A DNA stretch of 64,000 bases from CAWUEX02 sp963921305. Lineage in GTDB: Bacteria; Pseudomonadota; Alphaproteobacteria; Rhodospirillales; Rhodospirillaceae. The stretch spans positions 1 to 64,000 of the forward strand of contig CAWUEX030000002.1 in the NCBI GenBank assembly GCA_963921305.4. The letters run 5' to 3'. Positions 18,117 to 26,667 of the stretch are shown here, piece after piece. A model generated the notes under the pieces. That model ran no database searches. It was not told the DNA's origin and saw only the letters and a program-made list of their open reading frames with translations. The translations under genes were made by a program, and so were the position numbers. Position 1 is the first letter of the stretch. Each line of letters starts with the position of its first letter.

Positions 18117-18659
18117 TCACCTCAGAGGAGCCATAAACGCTCCGTAGCGCGCTGAGTCCTCGAATTCCGAAAATATGCGGAAACGCGTCTTGAATTTTGC
18201 ACGCCACCAGGTGGGCCCTTCGATGGTGAGGTGAGGATTGCGGCCGTCGGGCAGGGACTTGATGGCTGGGATGGTATCGACGAAGAGAATGGCCGCAACT
18301 TTGGTTTTTTCCAAAATATCATCGATCACGTTATCCAGAAGTTCGGGCTCTATGTGCTCTAGAACACTGAATGAATAGACGACGTCACATGCCGGCGGCT
18401 CTTCCGACCATTTCACCACCGCAGGGTCGTATCCGTAGAACTCTATTTGATCAAAATGTTGCTTTGCCTGCTCTAGTATGACGCCCTTGCCGCACCCGTA
18501 GTCCAGAATCGTCTTTGCTTTCGCCTCGCGTGCGACATCACCGATGATCTTGAGCCTGCTGTTAATGACCACCTCCGATATCCCAACTCCATATCCCGGG
18601 TCTTCGTGAAGCTGTTGATTCATCCGAAGGTAGTCTTCGGTTATCAATTTTTTTGACAT
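18117..18659 (-). CDS. class I SAM-dependent methyltransferase, short
   Basis: A 180-residue methyltransferase with motif I TILDYGCGKGVILEQA, motif II EFYGYDPAV and motif IV VVYSFSVLEHIEPE. It is close to the minimal size for the fold. The SD AAGGA lies nine bases before the ATG. It follows the TylF-like gene by 75 bp on the same strand, so the two are probably co-transcribed and act on one pathway. Confidence 0.83.
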   Translation of the reverse strand: MSKKLITEDYLRMNQQLHEDPGYGVGISEVVINSRLKIIGDVAREAKAKTILDYGCGKGVILEQAKQHFDQIEFYGYDPAVVKWSEEPPACDVVYSFSVLEHIEPELLDNVIDDILEKTKVAAILFVDTIPAIKSLPDGRNPHLTIEGPTWWRAKFKTRFRIFSEFEDSARYGAFMAPLR

Positions 18660-18734
18660 CCGAGTTTCCTTTTTGGGTGGACCACATGCCTTGGCATAGA
18701 CGTAAGGTCTGCCTGGGTAAATAACCAGCGCCCC

Positions 18735-19442
18735 TTATCCGTGATCGCGGGTGTCGTAAGAGTCGACCACGAAGGCTTGTCCGGTCGGGCCGTAACAGTG
18801 GCTTTGTATCGCTTTCACTTTGAAACGATCCTGGATCTCGTCCCACGCGCGGCGTTCACCGAGCTCCGGTGAGGATGCCGCGCAATGGTAGTCATCAAAG
18901 TAAATGAGAGCGCCGCTGGATACGTGCGCCTTGGAAAACAGCGGCACGAGCACATCCATAGTTGACCCGTAGAAATCACAGTCAACGTGCACCAACGCGA
19001 ACTTAATTGCGGCGTCGAGCTTCGGAACCGTATCCTTAAACCAGCCTTCATAAATTTTGATGCGGGACTCGTCGACAAACTGGCTGCACTTCGCACGTAA
19101 CTTTTCGGGGCCGAAGACCTTATGCTGCCCGGCGCGCCAGTCCCCTTCGACGTAACTTGGGTGCTTGCGATCCGGCTCTGCTGTGGCGTCTGGAAGCCCT
19201 TCGAAACTATCAAACAAATGAAGGCGTTTTTGATCCGGGCTCTGGCGCCCCTTACGTTCATAATGAATGCGTTCGGCTTCAGAAATTCCCAGTGCCAGCG
19301 CCTGTGCCGAATTGGCCGTCATTGTCCCGAACTCGGCCACATCGCCGGATATAGCCCTGGAATAAGCCCGCATCACAGCGAGAAGCATTTCACCTTGGAT
19401 GATCTCCCGGTCCCATTGAGCGGAGAGTTTACTTTTCGCCAT
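18735..19442 (-). CDS. TylF/MycF-family O-methyltransferase
   Basis: A 235-residue enzyme of the macrocin O-methyltransferase family. Visible family features are GDVAEFGTMTANSAQALA (SAM loop), LFDSFEGLPD, the metal-binding VHVDCDFYGSTMDVL and the acidic pair in IYFDDYH. These enzymes methylate sugar hydroxyls with a bound Mg ion. Outside antibiotic clusters they occur in surface-glycan gene sets. Next to a second methyltransferase and near a TPR/GT-B protein, a glycan role is plausible. Confidence 0.88.
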   Translation of the reverse strand: MAKSKLSAQWDREIIQGEMLLAVMRAYSRAISGDVAEFGTMTANSAQALALGISEAERIHYERKGRQSPDQKRLHLFDSFEGLPDATAEPDRKHPSYVEGDWRAGQHKVFGPEKLRAKCSQFVDESRIKIYEGWFKDTVPKLDAAIKFALVHVDCDFYGSTMDVLVPLFSKAHVSSGALIYFDDYHCAASSPELGERRAWDEIQDRFKVKAIQSHCYGPTGQAFVVDSYDTRDHG

Positions 19443-19653
19443 ACATCAAACTCATTCTTGAAAGCGGCCGGGCTGCGCGGCACGGAGACCAATCACCGTA
19501 CGTGGGCTGGGATCATGGCCTATCGCCTCCCGAAAAGCTACGCCATGGCGGCCTCCAACATGCGTGCACAGCCTACATTCGGGATGACGCAGGTCAGCGC
19601 CCATTTATAGATTTGATGAGGTGCCTTTTTAGACCACGTGACGGATTAACGTG

Positions 19654-20115
19654 TCAGCACATGATGCCGGCACGTTCGGTCTCACAGAGGGGAAGGTCCG
19701 TCGGCCCCTTAATGACCATGTATTGTGCGCCGGGCATGGTGAGCCGTTCGCCCGTCTCAGGCTCCAAAAACGCCTCTAGGAAGTCAGCCGTCAGCAGCTC
19801 GTCCGGGTCGGCGTGGAGCCGCGCGATATCGCCGTCAAGCCCGGCATCACATGGGGTATCCACTTCGACAAGGTCGCCCTCGCCTAACCCACCGTCCCTG
19901 GACCGGAAAACACGGAGAACCTCACCGCTGACAAGACAAGACCCGGGGTAGGCCTCCGGAAACTGCACGGCAGCGACGGTCATCTGGACGTGATAAGCGG
20001 CACGTAACCGAATACCGTAGTTTGGCTCTGGTGCAGCGTTGCCGGGGGCAACGCCCAGAGCCGCAGAAATGAGCACCCAGACTGCAATTGTATTTCGCGT
20101 GCGACCGGCATGCAT
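19654..20115 (-). CDS. small secreted hypothetical protein
   Basis: A 153-residue protein starting at the ATG at 20115, which has a clear AGGAG seven bases upstream. The signal peptide (TRNTIAVWVLISAALGVAPGNAAPEP) ends at an AXA site. The mature part has four cysteines (PGSCLVSG, VDTPCDAG, LPLCETE, GIMC) and an OB/SH3-like strand pattern (GDLVEVDTPC). Four Cys suggest two disulphides in the periplasm. Function unknown. It is divergent from the cyclase-fold gene. Confidence 0.78.
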   Translation of the reverse strand: MHAGRTRNTIAVWVLISAALGVAPGNAAPEPNYGIRLRAAYHVQMTVAAVQFPEAYPGSCLVSGEVLRVFRSRDGGLGEGDLVEVDTPCDAGLDGDIARLHADPDELLTADFLEAFLEPETGERLTMPGAQYMVIKGPTDLPLCETERAGIMC

Positions 20116-20309
20116 AGCGTTCTCCTTTTCGGTCCTTCCATAAACGCTAATGACATACAGGCTTGATGTCTTTGATCGTGCGCAATTCCGACAGCTCGAG
20201 CGCATCGCAGGTGCCCAGACATTTCCAGCCGAAACCTGAACACTCTTGCCCTAGCAAAGCACGCGGTGAAAAATGCCGCCTCATCTTCGTTTTAGAGCCC
20301 GCAGCAGCC

Positions 20310-21869
20310 GTGTCCAAAAAAGCATCCATACGGGAACAAAAGGAAGCCGCGCGTCAGGAGACGCGCCGGAAAGCGCGTGAAAAGGCCAGAGGTGGGCCGC
20401 GCAAGGGAATTGGCGCAATTCTCAGTTTGTCCCTAGCCACAGGCGGTTTGACCGCCCTATCCTTCTACGCGACGTTAAATGCCGCTCCGAATATTGGGAT
20501 CGTCATTGACCCTCAACTGCAACAGCTGATCGTGATTCTGGCGTTTGCGATTAGCTTCCTCCTCGCCTTCCTAGTCTTCATCAACAAGCATCATTCGTTC
20601 GCTGAATTATCCGAACGGAGGAAAAGCAAGAAGTCGAAAGATCAAATCAAAGCTCCAAAGCAAAAGTTTGGCGGCACGTTGGCTGTTAAAGGTCTGCGGT
20701 ATGAAAAGGTGTTCGACTCCGAAACCGCCCGCAAGGTGGCGGCGCCCGCTTCTCTGGATGACGGAGCTGCATTCGACGTTAAAGCCGAGCCCAACAGTTC
20801 AACAGATACTCTAGGCCAGACGGCCTCACCTTCGAAGCCAAACCCGGACGCCGCCACCGAAGGGCCGGACGACAATCCAGACCGATTTGTTGCCCAAGAC
20901 CGCCTGGAGATTGTGCTTGATGATTTGAAGCGGGCGATGATGGCGGTCTCTACAATGCTGAATGGCCGCAGCATGCCGCTCGATGACTTTGCCCGGTTTG
21001 GCCTCAACCTAATCTTTGCCGGAATCTGTGCGTGTTTGACTAAAAAATACACGCTCGAGGCTACGGAAGGACAGGGTCTCTTGAGCAGGCTCATGGAACT
21101 GACGGGTTCGGACAGCGACGCAGCGAAGAGATTCTCCGACAACATCAACACCTACGGGGAAGTCGAGGTGTTCCGAGGAATGATCGATAGCGGCGGGGCT
21201 CTGATGACCGAGATGCTGGAGTCGCCGGATGGTGATGGGTCCGGAATGAGCTACGCCTTTGGTGCGTTACTGCACGACTGGGAGTCAGCGGAAAATCCTC
21301 CTGCCCTGCCGTCTGAAAGCGTGTTCCTGTTCACCGAGATCGTCGGCTTTAGCGGATTGGTCGACGAGCTAGATAACGCCGCAATCAAGCGAGTCGTCAG
21401 CCAGCACGACGGCGCCGTGCGCGACGCGCTCTCCCGTTTCTCGGGTGAAGAAGTGCAGCATACCGGAGAGGGCATTCTCGCGCGGTTCGACGATGCACGG
21501 GCTGCGATTGATGGCGCGGTGGATATGATACAGAACACGGACCTGTTCAGCCGTCAGAACCCTGAAGTCGGGTTCGATATGCGGACCGGCATTCATATTG
21601 GGGAGGCGGTCGAGGACGGCGGCCGTTTTGTGGGAAATACGGTGAAAACAGCAGCACTGGTCTGCAATGAGGCCGGCGGCAGCGAAATCTGGGTCAGCTC
21701 CGATGTCTGGTCCGCCTGCCCCGCCTACGCAGACGACCTACGGTACTGCGGTGAGTTCGTGCTCGAAGAACTGGGCGAAAGCAAAGAACTCTACATGATG
21801 TTGTGGGAACCGTTGGTGGATCCAAAGAACGCCAAAGTAGACTACAAAGACATCGGCAAACGAAAATGA
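20310..21869 (+). CDS. membrane-anchored class III nucleotide cyclase-fold protein, probably inactive
   Basis: About 519 residues from the GTG at 20310; an ATG at 20166 would add residues of non-coding character. There is a basic N-terminus, two membrane helices (about 35-60 and 73-95), a cytosolic linker, and a CHD cyclase domain at the C-terminus (21300-21750). The fold is clear (FTEIVGFS, RTGIHIGEA). Both metal Asp are Glu (FTEIVGF, TGEGILARF), and the transition-state Asn and Arg of the VNxAxR motif are replaced (GNTVKTAALV). It is thus likely a non-catalytic sensor or binding protein. Confidence 0.82.
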   Translation: MSKKASIREQKEAARQETRRKAREKARGGPRKGIGAILSLSLATGGLTALSFYATLNAAPNIGIVIDPQLQQLIVILAFAISFLLAFLVFINKHHSFAELSERRKSKKSKDQIKAPKQKFGGTLAVKGLRYEKVFDSETARKVAAPASLDDGAAFDVKAEPNSSTDTLGQTASPSKPNPDAATEGPDDNPDRFVAQDRLEIVLDDLKRAMMAVSTMLNGRSMPLDDFARFGLNLIFAGICACLTKKYTLEATEGQGLLSRLMELTGSDSDAAKRFSDNINTYGEVEVFRGMIDSGGALMTEMLESPDGDGSGMSYAFGALLHDWESAENPPALPSESVFLFTEIVGFSGLVDELDNAAIKRVVSQHDGAVRDALSRFSGEEVQHTGEGILARFDDARAAIDGAVDMIQNTDLFSRQNPEVGFDMRTGIHIGEAVEDGGRFVGNTVKTAALVCNEAGGSEIWVSSDVWSACPAYADDLRYCGEFVLEELGESKELYMMLWEPLVDPKNAKVDYKDIGKRK

Positions 21870-21872
21870 AAA

Positions 21873-21895
21873 AGCCCCGCCGGGATAGCGGGGCT
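21873..21895 (-). terminator. terminator of rpsD
   Basis: AGCCCCGC (21873-21880) pairs perfectly with GCGGGGCT (21888-21895). Read on the minus strand the hairpin is followed by five T, so it ends rpsD. On the plus strand it lies just after the cyclase-fold gene and may work weakly in both directions. Confidence 0.85.
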
Positions 21896-21927
21896 CGATC
21901 AATTTTATCTCGATGGAAGCGCTCGTC

Positions 21928-21994
21928 TTAACGCGAGCAGAACTCGTCTTTTATTGCGAGTAGAACGCCCCCGTTAACGCGAGTAGAACTCGAC
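21928..21994 (-). repeat. three 23-bp tandem copies of the rpsD 3' end
   Basis: The last codons and stop of rpsD (21974-21994) recur twice downstream at exact 23-bp steps (copies begin at 21951 and 21928). Each copy has the core for FYSR or FCSR followed by a stop (TAA). It looks like a tandem duplication of the gene's 3' end that kept the reading frame closed. Confidence 0.8.
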
Positions 21995-22588
21995 CACGAG
22001 GTTGGGTTCCATCTGCACCGGGTACGGCACGTCGGCCAGCTGCGGGATGCGCGTCAGCGAGCCCTGAGCCATGTTGTGATCGACCTGGACATAGTCAGGC
22101 ACGTCACGCTCAGCAGAGTCCATGGCATCAAGGACGAGGCCCATGGTCTTGGCTTTGTCGCGCAGTTCAACCTTATCGCCGATCTTCACCATGTAAGACG
22201 GGATGGTGACCTTCACGCCGTTGACCTTGACGTGGCCGTGGCTGACCAGCTGGCGTGCAGCGAACACGGTCGGCACGAATTTCATGCGGTAGATCACGGC
22301 ATCGAGGCGGCATTCAAGAATGCCGATCAGGTTCTCCGAGGTGTCGCCGGCGCGGCGCACGGCTTCCTTGTAGTAGCGCAGGAACTGCTTTTCGGAGATG
22401 TTGCCGTAGTAGCCCTTGAGCTTCTGTTTGGCCATGAGCTGCACCCCGAAGTCCGAAGGCTTGCGGCGGCGCTGGCCATGCTGTCCGGGGCCATATTCAC
22501 GTTTGTTGACGGGGCTTTTGGAGCGGCCCCAGAGATTGACGCCCAGGCGGCGGTCAATCTTGTACTTGGATGCAATCCGTTTACTCAT
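21974..22588 (-). CDS. rpsD: 30S ribosomal protein S4
   Basis: A 204-residue protein, full length for S4. The start MSKRIASKYKIDRRLG, the S4 RNA-binding domain RQLVSHGHVKVNG and the end PNLVVEFYSR are all present. S4 starts assembly of the 16S 5' domain and in other bacteria represses its own mRNA. It is monocistronic here with its own promoter and terminator. The usual cysteine zinc cluster of S4 is absent, the C-minus form. Confidence 0.98.
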   Translation of the reverse strand: MSKRIASKYKIDRRLGVNLWGRSKSPVNKREYGPGQHGQRRRKPSDFGVQLMAKQKLKGYYGNISEKQFLRYYKEAVRRAGDTSENLIGILECRLDAVIYRMKFVPTVFAARQLVSHGHVKVNGVKVTIPSYMVKIGDKVELRDKAKTMGLVLDAMDSAERDVPDYVQVDHNMAQGSLTRIPQLADVPYPVQMEPNLVVEFYSR

Positions 22589-22701
22589 TGTCTAACACCT
22601 TGTTTTTAGGTTGTTTTTGTCCCGGTAGTCTTACCACCCGGCGTTGCCGCCGCCAGTAAGCGGGGTGATGCACCACCCGCATTCCCGGAAATGAAGGGCG
22701 C

Positions 22702-22730
22702 GGTATACGGGAAAACCCCTGCGAAGTCAA
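22702..22730 (-). promoter_or_regulatory. rpsD promoter
   Basis: On the minus strand TTGACT (22725-22730), a 17-base spacer and TATACC (22702-22707) form a good sigma-70 promoter. It gives an mRNA leader of roughly 105 bases before rpsD, long enough for autogenous control by S4. Several GC-rich inverted segments lie in this leader. Confidence 0.65.
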
Positions 22731-22780
22731 TGGATTGCCCCAGGTCTGGGCGCCTTGGCCAGCGGGTGAGCACGAGCCTC

Positions 22781-23581
22781 CTAGCCCTTCTTTTTCCAGT
22801 CGTACTTGCGGTCGTGGTCCTCGCGCCGGCCGTAGCGCAGTTCGGTGACGACACCGTGCAGGGTACGAACCTCCTGCTCCGTCAGGGCGGCGCGCTGAAG
22901 CAGCGTGCGGATGGCCAGCACCATGCTGGGGCGTTTCTCGGCGACACGGAGGAAACCGCTGTCGTCCAGTTCGTGTTCGAGGTGCTCGAACAGCAGATTG
23001 AGCTCGTCTTTGGTGGCCGGCCGGGTCTGACCGTAGGGAATGACCTCCGCCTCGGAGTCTTGCGTTGCCTGGAACCACTCGTAGCCAACGACGAGTACCG
23101 CCTGAGCCAGATTCAGCGAGCAATAGACGGGGTTGAGCGGCGCTTCGATGATGACGTCGGCGAGGCCGATATCTTCGTTCTTCAAGCCCGATTTCTCGCG
23201 GCCAAACAACACACCGAGTTTCAAACCCGAGGCCGCACGGGAGGCCATCTCCGTCGCGGCATGGCGTGGCGTCCACACGGTTTTGACGCTGTCCCGTGGG
23301 CGCGCCGTCGTCGCCGCAACGAAGTTGAGGTCGGCGATGGCATCTTCGGTGCTCTCATACCGGCGCGCACTTTCAAGCACATTCACCGCGCCCGATGACG
23401 CGGCGATGGCTTTCTCCGACAACCAATCCTGGCGCGGGCGCACCAGTCGCATGTCGGTCAGCCCGCAGTTGTACATGGCACGGGCAGAGGTGCCGATGTT
23501 CTCGGACAGTTGCGGCTGCACCAGAATCACCGCCGGCCCTTCCGGCGCAACGGCGGATTTAGTGCTATTGGTACCGGACAT
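22781..23581 (-). CDS. trmJ: tRNA (cytidine/uridine-2'-O-) methyltransferase TrmJ
   Basis: A 266-residue SPOUT methyltransferase. The N-terminal RNA-binding pattern is VQPQLSENIGTSARAMYNCG, and the knotted SAM site is LGVLFGREKSGLKNEDI and ..CSLNLAQAVLVVGYEW. TrmJ 2'-O-methylates position 32 of several tRNAs. The C-terminal roughly 80 residues form the dimerisation helices. It begins six bases after gltX stops, so it is the last gene of nadE-gltX-trmJ. Confidence 0.92.
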   Translation of the reverse strand: MSGTNSTKSAVAPEGPAVILVQPQLSENIGTSARAMYNCGLTDMRLVRPRQDWLSEKAIAASSGAVNVLESARRYESTEDAIADLNFVAATTARPRDSVKTVWTPRHAATEMASRAASGLKLGVLFGREKSGLKNEDIGLADVIIEAPLNPVYCSLNLAQAVLVVGYEWFQATQDSEAEVIPYGQTRPATKDELNLLFEHLEHELDDSGFLRVAEKRPSMVLAIRTLLQRAALTEQEVRTLHGVVTELRYGRREDHDRKYDWKKKG

Positions 23582-23587
23582 GGCGGG

Positions 23588-24946
23588 TCAGGCCGTTTCG
23601 CCCTGCAGGCGCTTGAGCACCCGTTCGCGGCCCATCAGCGGCAGCAGGGCGTTCAATTCTGGGCCATGCCCCAGACCCGTGAGCGCCAGACGCAGGGGCA
23701 TGAACAGCCCCTTGCCTTTGCGGCCCGTTGCCTCTTTGACGGCGGAGGTCCACGCTGACCAGGTGTCTTCCGACCAGGTGCCGTCCGGCAGCAGTTTGGC
23801 GGCCTCGGCCATGAAAGTGGTGTCCTCGATCGACGGCGCCAACGGGCGGAAGCAGATCGCCCACCAGCCGATGGCATCGCTGAACAGCTTGAGATTGCCG
23901 CGCACGGCCAGCCAAAACGCCTCACCATGGGCGTCCATGGTGTCTTGCTCCGCCCCCAAATCCGCCAGCCGCGGCGCGGCCGCGGCGTAAGGCATGTCAT
24001 GCAGGACCTTGGCGTTGAGGAACTCGAGATCGTGGGCGTCGAACTTCGGTGTCGCCCGGCTGAAGCGGCCGATATCGAAATCAGCGATCATCGCCTCCAT
24101 GTCCGCATACACTTCAATCGCATCGGAACTGCCGAGACGGGCGAGCAAACTGGCAACAGCCAGCGGCTCAATGCCGTGCTCTCGGAGGTCTTGAAGTCCC
24201 AAGGACCCGGCGCGCTTGGACAGCCCCTCGCCGGACGCGCCGATCAGCAACGGGATATGACCCCAGGTGACGGTCGCCCCTGGGGAGACCGCGTCCATCA
24301 TTTCCAACTGGACGGCGCCGTTGGTAACGTGATCTTCCCCGCGGATGATGTGGGTCACGCCCATGTCGATGTCGTCAACAACCGAGGGCAATAGATAGAG
24401 GAACGTGCCGTCCTCGCGGATGACCACCGGATCGCTGACATTGGCGGTGTTGTAGGTGACATCCCCGCGCGCCATATCGGTCCAGGTGATCTCTTTTTGC
24501 GCCAGTTTAAAGCGCCAATGCGGCTTACGGCCCTCGGCTTCAAGCTTGGCTTTGTCGTCATCTGACAAAGACAGCGCAGCGCGGTCATACACCGGCGGCT
24601 TGTGCTGAGCGCGCAAGCGCTTGCGTTTAAAATCCAGTTCCTGCGCAGTTTCATAACAGGGATAGAGTAGACCAGAGGCTTTGAGCTTCTCCGCCTCTTC
24701 TGCATAGCGGTCCATGCGGGCCGATTGGCGTTCCTCCCGGTCCCAGGCCAGTCCGAGCCAAGTCAGGTCTTCGCGAATGCCCTCGACGTATTCTTCCTTG
24801 CTGCGTTCGGCATCGGTGTCGTCGAGACGGAGAATGAACTCCCCGCCTTGAGCGCGGGCAAACAGCCAGTTGATCAAGGCCTGACGGACATTACCGACGT
24901 GCAGGCGGCCTGTAGGGCTCGGGGCGAAACGGACAATAGCGGTCAT
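23588..24946 (-). CDS. gltX: glutamyl-tRNA synthetase
   Basis: A 452-residue class I synthetase. The HIGH motif is in FAPSPTGRLHVGNVRQAL, and the KMSKS equivalent is GLSKRAG. It lacks the zinc-finger cysteines of the enterobacterial enzyme. The ATG at 24946 gives the family-standard start; an upstream extension to 25120 would overlap nadE and is rejected. The SNP-like spacing to nadE (7 bp) and trmJ (6 bp) shows one operon. Many alphaproteobacteria carry two gltX genes, so another copy may lie elsewhere. Confidence 0.95.
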   Translation of the reverse strand: MTAIVRFAPSPTGRLHVGNVRQALINWLFARAQGGEFILRLDDTDAERSKEEYVEGIREDLTWLGLAWDREERQSARMDRYAEEAEKLKASGLLYPCYETAQELDFKRKRLRAQHKPPVYDRAALSLSDDDKAKLEAEGRKPHWRFKLAQKEITWTDMARGDVTYNTANVSDPVVIREDGTFLYLLPSVVDDIDMGVTHIIRGEDHVTNGAVQLEMMDAVSPGATVTWGHIPLLIGASGEGLSKRAGSLGLQDLREHGIEPLAVASLLARLGSSDAIEVYADMEAMIADFDIGRFSRATPKFDAHDLEFLNAKVLHDMPYAAAAPRLADLGAEQDTMDAHGEAFWLAVRGNLKLFSDAIGWWAICFRPLAPSIEDTTFMAEAAKLLPDGTWSEDTWSAWTSAVKEATGRKGKGLFMPLRLALTGLGHGPELNALLPLMGRERVLKRLQGETA

Positions 24947-24953
24947 GACTGCT

Positions 24954-26630
24954 CTATCTGGCCTTGTGGGGCGCGTCCCCGTCAAACGCATTGGTGATGG
25001 GATAGCGGTGGTCGCGGCCGAACGACAGGTGGCTGATCTTGACCCCCGGCGTGGCCTGACGCCGCTTATACTCGGCCAGACGCAGCAAACGCCAGACCCG
25101 GCGGACATTTTGCTCGTCATGGCCGGCGGCGATCATATCCGAGATGCTCATGGCATTTTCAATAAAGCCCTTAAGAATAGTATCCAGCTCATCGTAGGGC
25201 GGCAGCGAGTCCTCGTCCTTCTGATCGGGGCGCAACTCCGCCGTCGGCGGTTTGGTGATGATGCGCTGGGGCATAACCGCACCCGGCGGGCCGAGCGCCC
25301 CTTCTGGCTTGTGATGATTGCGCCATTCGCTCAACGCTGTGACGGTGGTCTTGTAGACGTCCTTGAGGACTGAATAACCGCCGCACATATCGCCGTAGAG
25401 GGTGGCGTAGCCGACGCTGACCTCGGATTTATTGCCGGTGGACAGCACCATCTTGCCGAACTTATTAGATAGAGCCATCAGAGTCAGACCGCGGATGCGC
25501 GACTGCATGTTTTCTTCGGTGGTGTCCGGCTTCGTGCCAGCGAAATGCGTTTCAAGCATGCCGCCAAAGGCGGACATGGCCTCGCCGATGCCGATGGTAT
25601 CAAGCTGCACGCCGAGGTTTTTGGCCAAAGCCGCTGCGTCGTCCAGACTGTCCTGCGACGTATAGGGCGACGGCATCATGACGCAGTGTACTTTGTCCGG
25701 CCCGAGCGCATCGACTGCAACCACCGCGCTGATGGCGCTGTCGATACCGCCGGACAGACCGAGGACCACACCGGGAAAGCCGTTCTTGCCGACATAGTCA
25801 CGCAGGCCCAGCATCATGGCCTGGTAAATATTCTCAAGCCGGTCGGGCGCAGGCGTGATGGTGCCCGGCGCGCACGTCCAACCGTCAGCGTCTTTGGACC
25901 AAGAGGTCAGAGTCAGGTTTTCCACCCACCAAGGGGCCTGCACGGCCAGACTGCGATCCGCGTTGAGTACGAATGACCCGCCGTCGAAGGCCAGATCGTC
26001 TTGGCCGCCGACTTGGTTGACATAAACGAGCGGCAGACTTGTCTCGGTTACACGGGCGACGCCGTGAGAAATGCGGACGTCATCCTTGTCCAGCTCGAAC
26101 GGCGAGCCGTTGGGCACGATCAACAGTTCCGCCCCGGACTCGGCGACGGTTTCGGCCACGTCTTCGAACCACATGTCCTCGCAGACGAGAATGCCGAGGC
26201 GCACACCGCGCAGCGACACCGGCCCCTGCGGCGGCGCGGACTGAAATACCCGCTTTTCGTCGAACACACCGTAATTCGGCAGATCGTGTTTCAGACGGAT
26301 CGCTTTAATCTCACCCTCATCGAGCACCAGCACTGCGTTATAGCGCTCGCCCTCGACACGCCAGGGCGCGCCGATGATCAACGCCGGGCCGCCATCGCCG
26401 GTTTCACGTGCGAGATCTTTTGCGGCGGCCTCGATGGCGTCAAGAAAGGACGGCCTGAGTACCAGGTCCTCGGGCGGATAACCGCTGAGATTCAGTTCCG
26501 AAAAGACGACAACATCCGCACCTTGCGCCGCCGCCTCGGCCCGCACTTTACGGATGAGATCGGCATTGGCGCTGACCGCTCCGACGGTCGGATTGGTTTG
26601 CGCCAGCGCAATGGTGAGGCTGTCTGTCAT
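24954..26630 (-). CDS. nadE: glutamine-dependent NAD+ synthetase
   Basis: A 558-residue two-domain enzyme. Residues about 5-265 are a nitrilase-like glutaminase (Glu in FSELNLSGYPPEDL, Lys in LKHDLPNYGVFDE, Cys in LGILVCEDMWFEDV). Residues about 285-555 are the synthetase with the ATP loop GLSGGIDSAISAVV. It makes NAD from deamido-NAD using glutamine. First gene of the nadE-gltX-trmJ run; its start is 37 bp after the stop of the DAHP synthase gene, so that gene may be in the same transcript. Confidence 0.95.
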   Translation of the reverse strand: MTDSLTIALAQTNPTVGAVSANADLIRKVRAEAAAQGADVVVFSELNLSGYPPEDLVLRPSFLDAIEAAAKDLARETGDGGPALIIGAPWRVEGERYNAVLVLDEGEIKAIRLKHDLPNYGVFDEKRVFQSAPPQGPVSLRGVRLGILVCEDMWFEDVAETVAESGAELLIVPNGSPFELDKDDVRISHGVARVTETSLPLVYVNQVGGQDDLAFDGGSFVLNADRSLAVQAPWWVENLTLTSWSKDADGWTCAPGTITPAPDRLENIYQAMMLGLRDYVGKNGFPGVVLGLSGGIDSAISAVVAVDALGPDKVHCVMMPSPYTSQDSLDDAAALAKNLGVQLDTIGIGEAMSAFGGMLETHFAGTKPDTTEENMQSRIRGLTLMALSNKFGKMVLSTGNKSEVSVGYATLYGDMCGGYSVLKDVYKTTVTALSEWRNHHKPEGALGPPGAVMPQRIITKPPTAELRPDQKDEDSLPPYDELDTILKGFIENAMSISDMIAAGHDEQNVRRVWRLLRLAEYKRRQATPGVKISHLSFGRDHRYPITNAFDGDAPHKAR

Positions 26631-26667
26631 CAGGGCCCGTATTCAGCGGCGCCGGCCGCGCACGCCG

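Noticed and set aside
24947..25120. N-terminal extension of gltX
   Set aside because: It overlaps nadE and would add residues before the standard start of glutamyl-tRNA synthetases.
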